NCBI GenBank assembly: GCA_947304075.1
Contig: CAMYZY010000023.1
Location: forward strand, 1 to 8,827
Direction: 5' to 3'
DNA from: an uncultured Candidatus Saccharibacteria bacterium
GTDB taxonomy: Bacteria > Patescibacteriota > Saccharimonadia > Saccharimonadales > Saccharimonadaceae
DNA: 8,827 bases
Below, one piece after another: positions 1 through 6,283 of the stretch. Numbering within the stretch: position 1 is the first letter of the stretch; the number at the start of each line of letters is the position of its first letter. Under the pieces are notes generated by a model. The model saw only the letters and a program-made list of their open reading frames with translations. It did not search any database and had not been told where the DNA came from. Both the position numbers and the translations under genes were made by a program.

Positions 1-55
1 CCTTGCGGTCACCAGATTTTGAGTCTAGCGCGTCTACCAGTTCCGCCACTCGCCC
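1..55 (-). tRNA. tRNA-Leu (anticodon CAA), 3' part outside window
   Basis: Reads UUG leucine codons. On the minus strand the gene starts at 55 with the 5' acceptor strand GGGCGAG, followed by T8, G9 and a D-arm ending in GGTAGACGC, which closely resembles bacterial tRNA-Leu. The anticodon stem CTAGA/TCTGG encloses the loop CTCAAAA, giving anticodon CAA (complement at 19-21 on the plus strand). The next bases, TGACCGCAAGG, begin the long variable arm expected of a class II tRNA. The T-arm, the 3' acceptor strand and any CCA lie beyond position 1. It is divergent from the sortase gene. Confidence 0.93.
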
Positions 56-64
56 AGTGCTGTA

Positions 65-73
65 ATTATATCA
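65..73 (-). promoter_or_regulatory. extended -10 promoter of tRNA-Leu
   Basis: On the minus strand the sequence reads TGATATAAT, a perfect TGn-TATAAT extended -10. It ends 9 nt before the mature tRNA 5' end at 55, which would leave only a few leader nucleotides. No convincing -35 hexamer sits at the right distance. It shares the 48-bp divergent region with the sortase promoter. Confidence 0.7.
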
Positions 74-79
74 TAAACG

Positions 80-92
80 AGCATAATATGCT
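80..92. repeat. 13-bp palindrome AGCATAATATGCT in divergent promoter
   Basis: AGCATA-A-TATGCT is a perfect inverted repeat around one central A, lying between the tRNA-Leu and sortase -10 elements and running into the latter. It could be an operator or simply a by-product of the TATGCTATAAT promoter sequence. Related AGCATAA motifs occur in the promoter of the surface-protein gene at 6175-6181 and 6191-6197. Confidence 0.4.
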
Positions 93-97
93 ATAAT
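89..97 (+). promoter_or_regulatory. extended -10 promoter of sortase gene, leaderless
   Basis: TGCTATAAT matches the extended -10 consensus exactly, and the TATAAT (92-97) is followed by just 6 nt (CAAACC) before the ATG at 104. Transcription starting the usual 6 to 8 nt after the -10 would begin at or next to the A of the ATG, so the message should be leaderless. There is no room for a Shine-Dalgarno site. No clear -35 is visible. Confidence 0.7.
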
Positions 98-103
98 CAA
101 ACC

Positions 104-1318
104 ATGGATTCTGAAAACGGTGGGCAATCGTCAAGCGAATTACAGAGACAAACCGCAGCCGCAATCGCCAGAAGGAAAGTTCTGGCGGCTTATGCTGAGT
201 CGGCTCAAAAAGCTTTGCTAGAATCCCGCAAGGAAGAAGCGCATTTAAAGAACGAACCAATTAGTCCTAAAATAAATTCCGAATCTTGGCGAAAGTATCA
301 CTCGGCTTGGCAAGATTATTATCAGAAATACTACAGCGACTATTATTCAAGAGCCGCGCAAGATTACATTGCAAAAGAGCGCTTGAAAGATGCACGCGAA
401 AAGGCCGAAGAAGAAGAAATATTAAACTCTCTGTCTCTACTAAATAAAAAAGAAGACGGCAAGGCCGGGCTTAGTCTCCATCCTGGCAAAGAAAACCAAA
501 CCACAACCGAAGAGCCAGTGGATGATTCGCAGGGAATTGCACAATCTTTGAAGCTAAAAATCCGTAAAAAAGCCACTGAAAGTGCAAAAAAGTCGCGACG
601 ACGCCGACATTTGATTCCAATCGTGGCTGGAATTGCTGTGGTGCTAATTATTTTGTTTTTACAGTACAATCGTTTGATATTTGCACCAATTATGGCCTAT
701 GTATCACCTGGTAATGCACCGGCATCGCAGATTGAAGCGATTGACCCGACTATTACACAGGAAGTCTCTCCCGACCCAAGATTGATTATTCCCAAACTAA
801 ATATAGATGTGCCAATAAGATTTGGCGTGTCGCTCGACCAAGTGATGAGTGCGATGAACAATGGCGTGGCACATTACCGAATTGCTGGAGCTAGCGCCTA
901 TCCTGGTGAAATTGGGACTTTTGTGATTACCGGACATTCAGCTGGAGACGTGTATAGTTCAAACCCGTACAAATTCATCTTTTCGGGACTTGAACGGCTA
1001 GAAGACGGCGATTTAATATATGTGAACTATAATTCAGTGAGATATACTTATAAAGTCATCAAAAAGGAAGTGGTGGAGCCGTCAAACGTGGCTGCGCTAG
1101 TCTCCGATACCGATAAACCATTAATTACTCTAGTGACTTGTACACCACTCGGCACATCACGCTATCGCTTACTAGTGACTGGAGAACAAATTTCACCAAG
1201 TTATGATAATGCATCGGAAGCCGACAAAATCACGCCAACCACATCGGAAGCCGAAGTCTTGCCGTCCAACGAACCATCCTTCTTTGAAGGGATTTGGAAT
1301 TTCTTGACTGGCCAATAA
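104..1318 (+). CDS. membrane-anchored sortase, class D/E-like
   Basis: Sortases are cysteine transpeptidases that cleave a C-terminal sorting signal of secreted proteins and link them to the cell wall or to each other. The 404-residue protein has a long, probably cytoplasmic, helical N-terminal part (1-168), a basic stop KKSRRRR, one membrane span at about 169-188, and an extracytoplasmic sortase domain from about 224 to 362. The catalytic triad is visible: His278 in VITGHSAG, Cys346 in TLVTCTP and Arg355 in RYRLLV. The TLVTC motif and the single N-terminal anchor point to class D or E; the exact class is uncertain. Oddities are the 168-residue cytoplasmic tail and its Tyr-rich helix (65-88), plus a short C-terminal extension after the domain. 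No LPxTG protein is encoded in the window. The start is supported by a -10 located 6 nt upstream. Confidence 0.92.
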   Translation: MDSENGGQSSSELQRQTAAAIARRKVLAAYAESAQKALLESRKEEAHLKNEPISPKINSESWRKYHSAWQDYYQKYYSDYYSRAAQDYIAKERLKDAREKAEEEEILNSLSLLNKKEDGKAGLSLHPGKENQTTTEEPVDDSQGIAQSLKLKIRKKATESAKKSRRRRHLIPIVAGIAVVLIILFLQYNRLIFAPIMAYVSPGNAPASQIEAIDPTITQEVSPDPRLIIPKLNIDVPIRFGVSLDQVMSAMNNGVAHYRIAGASAYPGEIGTFVITGHSAGDVYSSNPYKFIFSGLERLEDGDLIYVNYNSVRYTYKVIKKEVVEPSNVAALVSDTDKPLITLVTCTPLGTSRYRLLVTGEQISPSYDNASEADKITPTTSEAEVLPSNEPSFFEGIWNFLTGQ

Positions 1319-1321
1319 AAC

Positions 1322-2734
1322 TTAGCGTTTAATCAACCATTCGCGTACTAAATAATCGTCACTAAAATAATATAACCATTTGTTGTCGGTAATAGTAACA
1401 GGGAAATGATTTGAAACATTTTTAGCAAGATTGCGGCGATTTAGGCCATCGTAATCATATACGATTAAATCACCTTCAGAAACATCATAAAACATGTCAT
1501 TGTCGAGCCAATCGTAATTTACGTTTTCGATTTGCCATTCGATGGCTTTTGCCGCTTCCATATCAATGGTTGCCAAATGATTACTTTCGGATAGTATGAT
1601 AAATTCACCATCGTGACCAACTTTCATATTGGCGGGATTAAAACTGATGGTATATTCTGTGGTTTCTTCTATATTGTCTTTGTTGTGCAAAGTTAAATGA
1701 TTGTCTTTTAACACGGAGATGTATTTTTGATCATAAAACTTTAAAAGAGCAACTTTAACGGGTTGGGCGATATGGAATACGGTTGTTTTGTTATTATCAC
1801 CGATTTTGGTTAACCCGACTTCATACATAGGAGTTAGCTCGCTCTCAGGTTGCTGAGAGACATAGACGATTTCGTTTTCGTAATGGTCGTAATCAACTAT
1901 TCTTTCGACTATAACTGCAGAGAGAGATTTGCCGGATACATCAATTTTATGAAGGTTGCCGTTTTGGATAGCGAGAAGATTGTTGGCTGAATTGTCGAGA
2001 ATTTGGATGTTTGAGAAGTTGCTACCGAATTCACGAGTGACATTGATACTATTCTGCGGCTCTCTCACATCAAGTAGAACCCATTCAATTTGCGTGTCGT
2101 TTTGAACTTTGAAAAGTACCCTGGTTTCGTCGTGGTCCCAATCTGCATCAATGATACTGCCAGTAAATAGGCCAATCGTGGACCCTGGTGTCAGACTAAC
2201 GCTCTGAAAAATATTAGAAATATCAATACTACGGGGTTTAAGATTTTCTTCGGTTAGATTGATTAACTGCCAATTAGTAGTGTTATTAGTAATAAGTAAC
2301 AACTCGCTGCCCGGTGAAATGGTAGCAAAGGTGGTCTCTGGCAAATAATAGCTTTTTTCTATGACACGGTCTTCTAGGAAGAGACGTGGATAATGGAGAC
2401 GATATAACAAACCTTCTGCAATATTAACGGTCTTGGACCAGGAATCGTATCCTTCTTTGGTAAGAGTGACACTATGCTCGCCGGTGGCTAAGACTTTTGA
2501 TGTATTGGTGCGCTGAAGCCAGGAAGTTTCGCCGTCAATCATAACGTTTGCTCCGGTAGGGACGGATGAAACTTGGAGCATGCCTTGTCTTTCAACTTCA
2601 AATTCTGAGTTTACCCAATAACCAGAGACAATTAAAGCCAAAATAATTACAGTTATAATAACAATAAACACCATTAATACTTCGGAGACCAGGATTTTGA
2701 TACTGCGTAATTTTTTGATTTTTTCAGGATCCAT
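1322..2734 (-). CDS. membrane-anchored PEGA-domain protein with probable beta-propeller-like ectodomain
   Basis: The 470-residue protein has a short cytoplasmic N-terminus rich in Lys, one membrane span at about 16-38, and an extracytoplasmic region. A PEGA domain spans about 50-118, recognisable from the pattern LQVSSVPTGANVMIDGE, then GEHSVTLTKEGYDSWSKTV and LHYPRLFL. PEGA domains are small beta-sandwich modules on bacterial surface proteins. From about 125 to the end are repeated short beta-strand-like units such as the ISPGSELLLITN segment, the DWDHDETRVLFKV segment and GDLIVYDYDGLNRRNL, resembling propeller blades; this is inference from pattern. No catalytic motif is seen, and the biological role is unknown. 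Its stop codon lies 3 nt from that of the convergent sortase gene. ATG at 2734 is chosen because an extended -10 ends 9 nt upstream, predicting a near-leaderless message. Confidence 0.88.
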   Translation of the reverse strand: MDPEKIKKLRSIKILVSEVLMVFIVIITVIILALIVSGYWVNSEFEVERQGMLQVSSVPTGANVMIDGETSWLQRTNTSKVLATGEHSVTLTKEGYDSWSKTVNIAEGLLYRLHYPRLFLEDRVIEKSYYLPETTFATISPGSELLLITNNTTNWQLINLTEENLKPRSIDISNIFQSVSLTPGSTIGLFTGSIIDADWDHDETRVLFKVQNDTQIEWVLLDVREPQNSINVTREFGSNFSNIQILDNSANNLLAIQNGNLHKIDVSGKSLSAVIVERIVDYDHYENEIVYVSQQPESELTPMYEVGLTKIGDNNKTTVFHIAQPVKVALLKFYDQKYISVLKDNHLTLHNKDNIEETTEYTISFNPANMKVGHDGEFIILSESNHLATIDMEAAKAIEWQIENVNYDWLDNDMFYDVSEGDLIVYDYDGLNRRNLAKNVSNHFPVTITDNKWLYYFSDDYLVREWLIKR

Positions 2735-2743
2735 ACAATTTAT

Positions 2744-2752
2744 ATTATAACA
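2744..2752 (-). promoter_or_regulatory. extended -10 promoter of PEGA gene, near-leaderless
   Basis: The minus strand reads TGTTATAAT, a perfect extended -10, with 9 nt between the TATAAT and the ATG at 2734. The predicted transcript start is only about 2 to 3 nt before the start codon. No Shine-Dalgarno motif is present in the AT-only leader region, and no good -35 is seen. Confidence 0.62.
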
Positions 2753-2774
2753 TAATTATTATAAAATTTAATAC

Positions 2775-2803
2775 TTGCGCTTTTTTGGTAAAACGTGTAT
2801 GAT
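2775..2803 (+). promoter_or_regulatory. promoter of DUF4367-like gene
   Basis: TTGCGC (2775-2780) and TATGAT (2798-2803) are separated by exactly 17 nt, a plausible sigma-A type -35/-10 pair. Transcription would start near 2810, giving a leader of about 20 nt. Unlike the other promoters in the window it lacks a properly spaced TG extension. Confidence 0.5.
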
Positions 2804-2819
2804 TAATATAAGAATAAGC

Positions 2820-2825
2820 GAGGTG
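2820..2825 (+). promoter_or_regulatory. Shine-Dalgarno site GAGGTG
   Basis: GAGGTG ends 4 nt before the ATG at 2830 and fixes that start. It is one of only two clear Shine-Dalgarno sites before a protein gene in this window; the sortase, PEGA, gltX and surface-protein genes have none. Confidence 0.7.
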
Positions 2826-2829
2826 TATA

Positions 2830-3708
2830 ATGCAAAGAAGTGAAAACGATAAAAAGGCTGCGGTGGTTCATAGGCAGGTGATGACTTCTACTACCTTAAA
2901 CCGACGCTATGTCAGGCGTCCGGGTAGAAGTACTGATGTTGCTGTTACGGTTAAAAAGAGTCCTTCGGTCTCGCATTTTAGTTCTCAAGTCGCCAAAAGC
3001 GAAACTCGTACTATTACTTCTGAGCCAGAAATAGCACCAGCTTCTTCACATCCTTTGCAGTCTCTTGCTAATCAAAGAGTAAGAGTAAGAAGAGATACAA
3101 TTAATGCGCAGACCGGCTTATTGTCTAATAAAACTGCCCAGCAACTAAAAGATGATGCAATCAAAAAAGCGCTTTCATCGACATTGCAACAGGAAAAGAA
3201 CGAGAAAAAGCAAACCAAGGCTTCAAGGAAAGAGAATAAACTGCATTTTGGATTCGGGCGAGTATTACTCGCACTTTCGTGCGCTGCGGTGGCGGTGTTT
3301 GCGATTGTATATTTTGTGAATCTCAATATGCCTGATATTTCACTGAGAGTTGCAGCAATGCAAACTGGTATTGAAGCATCCTATCCGTCTTATGTGCCAC
3401 GAAATTATGCTTTGGCAGATATTACGTCTGAAAATGGCAAAATTACATTGAACTTCAAAAATGTTCAAGACGATACTGGTTTTACAATCATAGAAGAAAA
3501 ATCATCCTGGGATTCTAATGCATTACTGTCAAATTACGTAAAAAATGAATTCTCGGAAGGTTATTCTACGATTCGCGAGCAAGGATTAACAATTTTTATA
3601 GACAAAAGTAATGCGGCTTGGGTAAATGGTGGTGTAGTATATAAGCTAGTTACACCAAATGACGATTTAACTAAAAAACAAATTAAATCAATTGCAACTT
3701 CTTTATAA
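2830..3708 (+). CDS. single-pass membrane protein with DUF4367-like C-terminal domain
   Basis: The 292-residue protein has a long, low-complexity, basic N-terminal region (1-142) containing Arg clusters such as NRRYVRRPGR and QRVRVRRDT, then a membrane span at about 143-163, and an extracytoplasmic domain at about 175-292. That domain starts with YPSYVPRNYALADI, continues with an EKSSWDSNALLSNYV segment and a NAAWVNGGVVYKL strand, and ends with a KQIKSIATSL helix. This order is typical of DUF4367-like domains, which occur in membrane-linked anti-sigma-type and envelope proteins of monoderm bacteria. The domain call is by pattern and is moderately sure; the function is unknown. The basic tail could bind nucleic acid or acidic lipids, but nothing proves this. 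It diverges from the PEGA gene across a 95-bp promoter region, and its stop codon abuts that of gltX with no bases between. Confidence 0.85.
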   Translation: MQRSENDKKAAVVHRQVMTSTTLNRRYVRRPGRSTDVAVTVKKSPSVSHFSSQVAKSETRTITSEPEIAPASSHPLQSLANQRVRVRRDTINAQTGLLSNKTAQQLKDDAIKKALSSTLQQEKNEKKQTKASRKENKLHFGFGRVLLALSCAAVAVFAIVYFVNLNMPDISLRVAAMQTGIEASYPSYVPRNYALADITSENGKITLNFKNVQDDTGFTIIEEKSSWDSNALLSNYVKNEFSEGYSTIREQGLTIFIDKSNAAWVNGGVVYKLVTPNDDLTKKQIKSIATSL

Positions 3709-5148
3709 TTAAATAGCTCTAGCTACGGCATTTAGTCGTGCCAAAGTTATGTCACGGCCGAGAACTTCCATGGTGAGATTTAGGGCTGGGCTAAATGGTG
3801 CGAAACTGATGGCGATGCGAATCAAACTAAACAACTCGGCTGGTTTTTTGCCAGTTTCGGACAATAATTCGTTTAAAGCATCCTGTAAAGGCTCTGCTTC
3901 CCAGGTTTTGAGATTTGTAAGTTTAATAATAGTGGCTTTTAATAATGATTCGATTTCGGATTCGGATAGTTTTTTGATGAATTTATTATTGACCAGAAAA
4001 TCTAAATCGATAGTTGGTTCCGCAAAGAAATAACTGGTCATACTGCGAAGATCCGATAGAGTCTTAAGACGATCGTAAATAATAGAAAGAACTTTTATTT
4101 TGTAGTCTTCTTTGAAATTGTCGGCGGTTTCAGGCCAAAAACCTGTAGTGCGGAGATACAGAGCTTTGGCGCCTTGTTCATCGAAAATACGTCGTAGCCA
4201 TTGGCCGTTCATCCATAGAAGCTTAGTTTCATCGTAGCGAGCACCGGAGTTTTGGATACGTTCCACAGAAAAGGCTTTAATTAACTCGTCCTTGGTATAA
4301 ATCTCTTGCTCGGTGCCATCATTCCAGCCAAGGCAAGCAAGATAGTTTAGCATTGCTTCTGGCAATACGCCGTCGTCGCGGTATTCGGTGACTGATTTGG
4401 CGCCATCGCGCTTGCCAAGTTTTTTGTTGCCTTGTGGAGCTAAAATATGTGGCAATGAGATGAGTTTAGGACGGGGAAGATTTAGAGCTTCATAAAGAGC
4501 GAGATAATTTGGCGTACTGGACAAGTATTCCACACCGCGCATCACATGCGTAACGCCCATTTCGGCATCATCAACAATATGGGCGAAATTGTAGGTCGGA
4601 TAACCGTCTTTTTTAATAAGAATAATATCATCTAGAACTTCTGGGCCAGTGTGCATGTCTCCCATGACCTCATCGTGCCATTCGTAAGATTTTGGCTCAG
4701 TTTTGAATCTAAGCGGGATGCCTGGCTCCCATTCTGGAGTGTCTTTAGGGCGAAAATTACGGTAAAGAAATGGAGTCTTGGATTCATTGCATTGTTTGCG
4801 ATACTCTTCAATCTTTTCGGGTGGAGTAGGGTCCGCATAGGCTCGACCTGCGGCAATAAGTTTACGCGCCCATTCGTGATAAATCTCTTTGCGTTCGCTT
4901 TGGAAATAAGGGGCGTTAGGGCCACCCACAATTGGGCCTTCGTCCCAGTTTAGACCTAGCCATTCTAAAGTGTCTTCAATCAGTTCGGTTGCTCCTTCAA
5001 CATAACGGGCCCGGTCGGTATCTTCGATACGCAAAATCATTTTGCCATCTTTTTGGCGTGCCAATAAATACGGGTAAATGGCAGAACGAACATTGCCAAT
5101 ATGAATGTATCCCGTGGGGCTGGGAGCGAATCTTGTTACAATTTCCAT
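3709..5148 (-). CDS. gltX: glutamyl-tRNA synthetase
   Basis: Class I aminoacyl-tRNA synthetase that joins glutamate to tRNA-Glu using ATP in the cytoplasm. At 479 residues it has the normal bacterial length. The N-terminus RFAPSPTGYIHIGN carries the HIGH-type signature (HIGN, 16-19), IEDTDRARY follows at 41-49, and the KMSKS-type loop is KLGKR (243-247) in KKLGKRDGA. An all-helical anticodon-binding region fills about 330-479. The zinc-binding Cys pair of the E. coli type is absent: the corresponding stretch reads GRAYADPTPP. Whether it also charges tRNA-Gln (the non-discriminating type, needing GatCAB) cannot be told here. A likely substrate, tRNA-Glu(CTC), is encoded at 7554-7630. The start is secure from family conservation, which makes the -10 located 7 nt upstream strong evidence for a leaderless mRNA. 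Confidence 0.98.
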   Translation of the reverse strand: MEIVTRFAPSPTGYIHIGNVRSAIYPYLLARQKDGKMILRIEDTDRARYVEGATELIEDTLEWLGLNWDEGPIVGGPNAPYFQSERKEIYHEWARKLIAAGRAYADPTPPEKIEEYRKQCNESKTPFLYRNFRPKDTPEWEPGIPLRFKTEPKSYEWHDEVMGDMHTGPEVLDDIILIKKDGYPTYNFAHIVDDAEMGVTHVMRGVEYLSSTPNYLALYEALNLPRPKLISLPHILAPQGNKKLGKRDGAKSVTEYRDDGVLPEAMLNYLACLGWNDGTEQEIYTKDELIKAFSVERIQNSGARYDETKLLWMNGQWLRRIFDEQGAKALYLRTTGFWPETADNFKEDYKIKVLSIIYDRLKTLSDLRSMTSYFFAEPTIDLDFLVNNKFIKKLSESEIESLLKATIIKLTNLKTWEAEPLQDALNELLSETGKKPAELFSLIRIAISFAPFSPALNLTMEVLGRDITLARLNAVARAI

Positions 5149-5155
5149 GCTATAT

Positions 5156-5185
5156 ATTATAACACTTTTCTGGAATGGGGGTCAA
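5156..5185 (-). promoter_or_regulatory. gltX promoter, leaderless
   Basis: On the minus strand, TTGACC (5185-5180) matches the -35 consensus at 5 of 6 bases and lies 18 nt before TATAAT (5161-5156), which carries a TGT extension upstream. Only 7 nt separate the TATAAT from the conserved gltX ATG at 5148, so transcription should start at or within about 2 nt of the start codon. This is the best-supported leaderless case in the window. Confidence 0.78.
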
Positions 5186-5213
5186 AAAGCCCATTAGCCT
5201 ATTTTGGATTTTT

Positions 5214-6179
5214 TTACAATTCTTCTTCGTCTTCGTCTTCTTCTTCGTCTTTTTTGCGCTGAGCCAAGATAAAGAAGATGGTGCCCGAAGTTGCTGCGAC
5301 CGCGGAAGTAACTGCTAGGCCAGTTGCAAGGGAAGAACTACCGTTAATGTTTTCGGTGGTGGTGCTACGGTTGGTGACGCCCTGTGGTGGAGTGTAGCCA
5401 ACGTAAGCATTGCGGTTGTCGCCGTCACTAACCTGAGTGGTGGTGGTAGATGTTGCGGTGGAGCCGCTACCAGATGTCCGGGTGTAAGTATAAGTCGTGG
5501 TGCCGTTGCTGCCGCCAGTTGGAGCAGGATTGTAATGTGGCTCTTCTTCTGTATCGTCTGGCCCAGCTGGGTCGGTCGGATTCACTGGCGGATTGTCTGG
5601 GGCAGAGCCAGTCACTACACTAATAACTACCGTGCTAGTATAAGTACCAGAAGCTTTGGTAGAGTTGGCTTTGGCACCAAAATAAACATCTCTACTATTT
5701 ATCGTGTGACTCTGTGAATTTGAAATTAATACGATTGGCGTACCGTTAACCCCCACAAGGGCGCTATAAGTACTTGAATTATTGCCGGGGTCGGTATCAT
5801 TTAGTGAATAACCCCAACGATTAACCGGGAATGAACTTTTGGTAGCGTTGCTGGCTAGAGTCGGAATGGTGCCTTTGTTATTGACATGATTTAGTGCGGT
5901 ATCAGAAGTTTTTGTGGTCATCGAAGCGACGAAACCATATTCATTGTTAGTGCTAACATTCACCGTAATTTTGTTACGCAGAAAAGTATCAACATCACCT
6001 ACCGCCCAAGTCGAAGGCGTCGTAATGGAGACAGACAGAGATTCTTTTACATTAACCTGGAATGTAGTATTCTCAGTTACTGCCGACACAATATTTGTTT
6101 GTGGCACGTAGCTCGCAACTAGTATGGTCGTTATAATTATGCCCAACGAGCTCACGATGACCTTCGTTTTTGTAAGCAT
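5214..6179 (-). CDS. secreted Asn/Thr-rich surface protein with C-terminal membrane anchor
   Basis: The 321-residue protein begins with a signal peptide (basic MLTKTK, hydrophobic about 7-25, possible cleavage after VSA at 33). A beta-rich domain follows at about 37-190, with VNVKESLSVSITTPSTWAVG, a FLRNKITVNVSTNNEYGF segment and a final GTYTSTVVISVVTG strand. A Pro/Gly/Thr/Ser-rich linker covers about 191-280. The C-terminal hydrophobic span (about 284-306) is followed by RKK and then eleven residues almost all Asp/Glu. This is an extracellular protein held in the membrane; no LPxTG is present, although LATG lies just before the span. The domain resembles surface proteins of Patescibacteria by general pattern only, and I cannot name a family. 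The Asp/Glu tail is unusual after a sorting-type anchor. The start follows a perfect extended -10 by 6 nt. Confidence 0.82.
   Translation of the reverse strand: MLTKTKVIVSSLGIIITTILVASYVPQTNIVSAVTENTTFQVNVKESLSVSITTPSTWAVGDVDTFLRNKITVNVSTNNEYGFVASMTTKTSDTALNHVNNKGTIPTLASNATKSSFPVNRWGYSLNDTDPGNNSSTYSALVGVNGTPIVLISNSQSHTINSRDVYFGAKANSTKASGTYTSTVVISVVTGSAPDNPPVNPTDPAGPDDTEEEPHYNPAPTGGSNGTTTYTYTRTSGSGSTATSTTTTQVSDGDNRNAYVGYTPPQGVTNRSTTTENINGSSSLATGLAVTSAVAATSGTIFFILAQRKKDEEEDEDEEEL
5215..5250 (-). repeat. imperfect GAA/GAC trinucleotide tract encoding the acidic tail
   Basis: The last coding bases of the surface protein are an imperfect GAA/GAC tract (TTC/GTC on the plus strand), giving DEEEDEDEEE before the final Leu. 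Slippage in units of three would change tail length without breaking the frame. Confidence 0.6.
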
Positions 6180-6250
6180 AACTTTATTATAGCATAAGTG
6201 CTTTTTTTGTGAAGCTTTTTTTACTAAAAAAATGGAAAAAGTTATGCTTA
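6173..6250. repeat. 13-bp inverted repeat bracketing the divergent promoter
   Basis: TAAGCATAACTTT (6173-6185) is exactly the reverse complement of AAAGTTATGCTTA (6238-6250), with 52 bp between the arms. The left arm covers the start codon and first two following codons of the surface-protein gene; the right arm lies just upstream of the DUF3048 -10. A further AGCATAA copy is at 6191-6197. It could be a two-site operator or the trace of a local inverted duplication. Confidence 0.6.
6186..6213 (-). promoter_or_regulatory. promoter of surface-protein gene, leaderless
   Basis: The minus strand shows TTCACA (6213-6208, 5 of 6 matches to the -35 consensus), a 16-nt spacer with an A7 tract, and TATAAT (6191-6186) extended by TGC. 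The TATAAT is followed by AAAGTT and then the ATG at 6179, leaving no leader and no Shine-Dalgarno site. The 11-mer TATGCTATAAT is shared with the sortase and tRNA-Glu promoters. Confidence 0.75.
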
Positions 6251-6262
6251 TTTTGATATAAT
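6233..6262 (+). promoter_or_regulatory. promoter of DUF3048 gene
   Basis: TATAAT (6257-6262) is preceded by TGA, making a perfect extended -10. TGGAAA (6233-6238), 18 nt upstream, is a weak -35 candidate. Transcription would start near 6269, giving a leader of about 15 nt that contains the Shine-Dalgarno site. Confidence 0.65.
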
Positions 6263-6267
6263 GATGT

Positions 6268-6276
6268 AAAGGGGAA
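6268..6276 (+). promoter_or_regulatory. Shine-Dalgarno site AAAGGGGAA
   Basis: The purine run with GGGG at 6271-6274 ends 7 nt before the ATG at 6284 and supports that start over the earlier ATG at 6261, which overlaps the -10. Confidence 0.75.
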
Positions 6277-6283
6277 TTAAGCT

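Noticed and set aside
4632..4953. Open frames of about 100 codons inside gltX on both strands
   Set aside because: They overlap strongly conserved gltX sequence, have no ribosome site or promoter, and encode no recognisable domain.
5162..5213. Possible terminator between the surface-protein stop and gltX
   Set aside because: On the minus strand a CAAAA/TTTTG pairing flanks a GGC-rich segment and T5, but the inner bases do not pair well and the region also holds the gltX -35, so a terminator is not supported.
6200..6232. Two GCTTTTTTT copies and a T7-ACT-A7 mini-hairpin in the promoter region
   Set aside because: Homopolymer tracts of this length are expected by chance in an AT-rich promoter, and no consistent structure follows from them.
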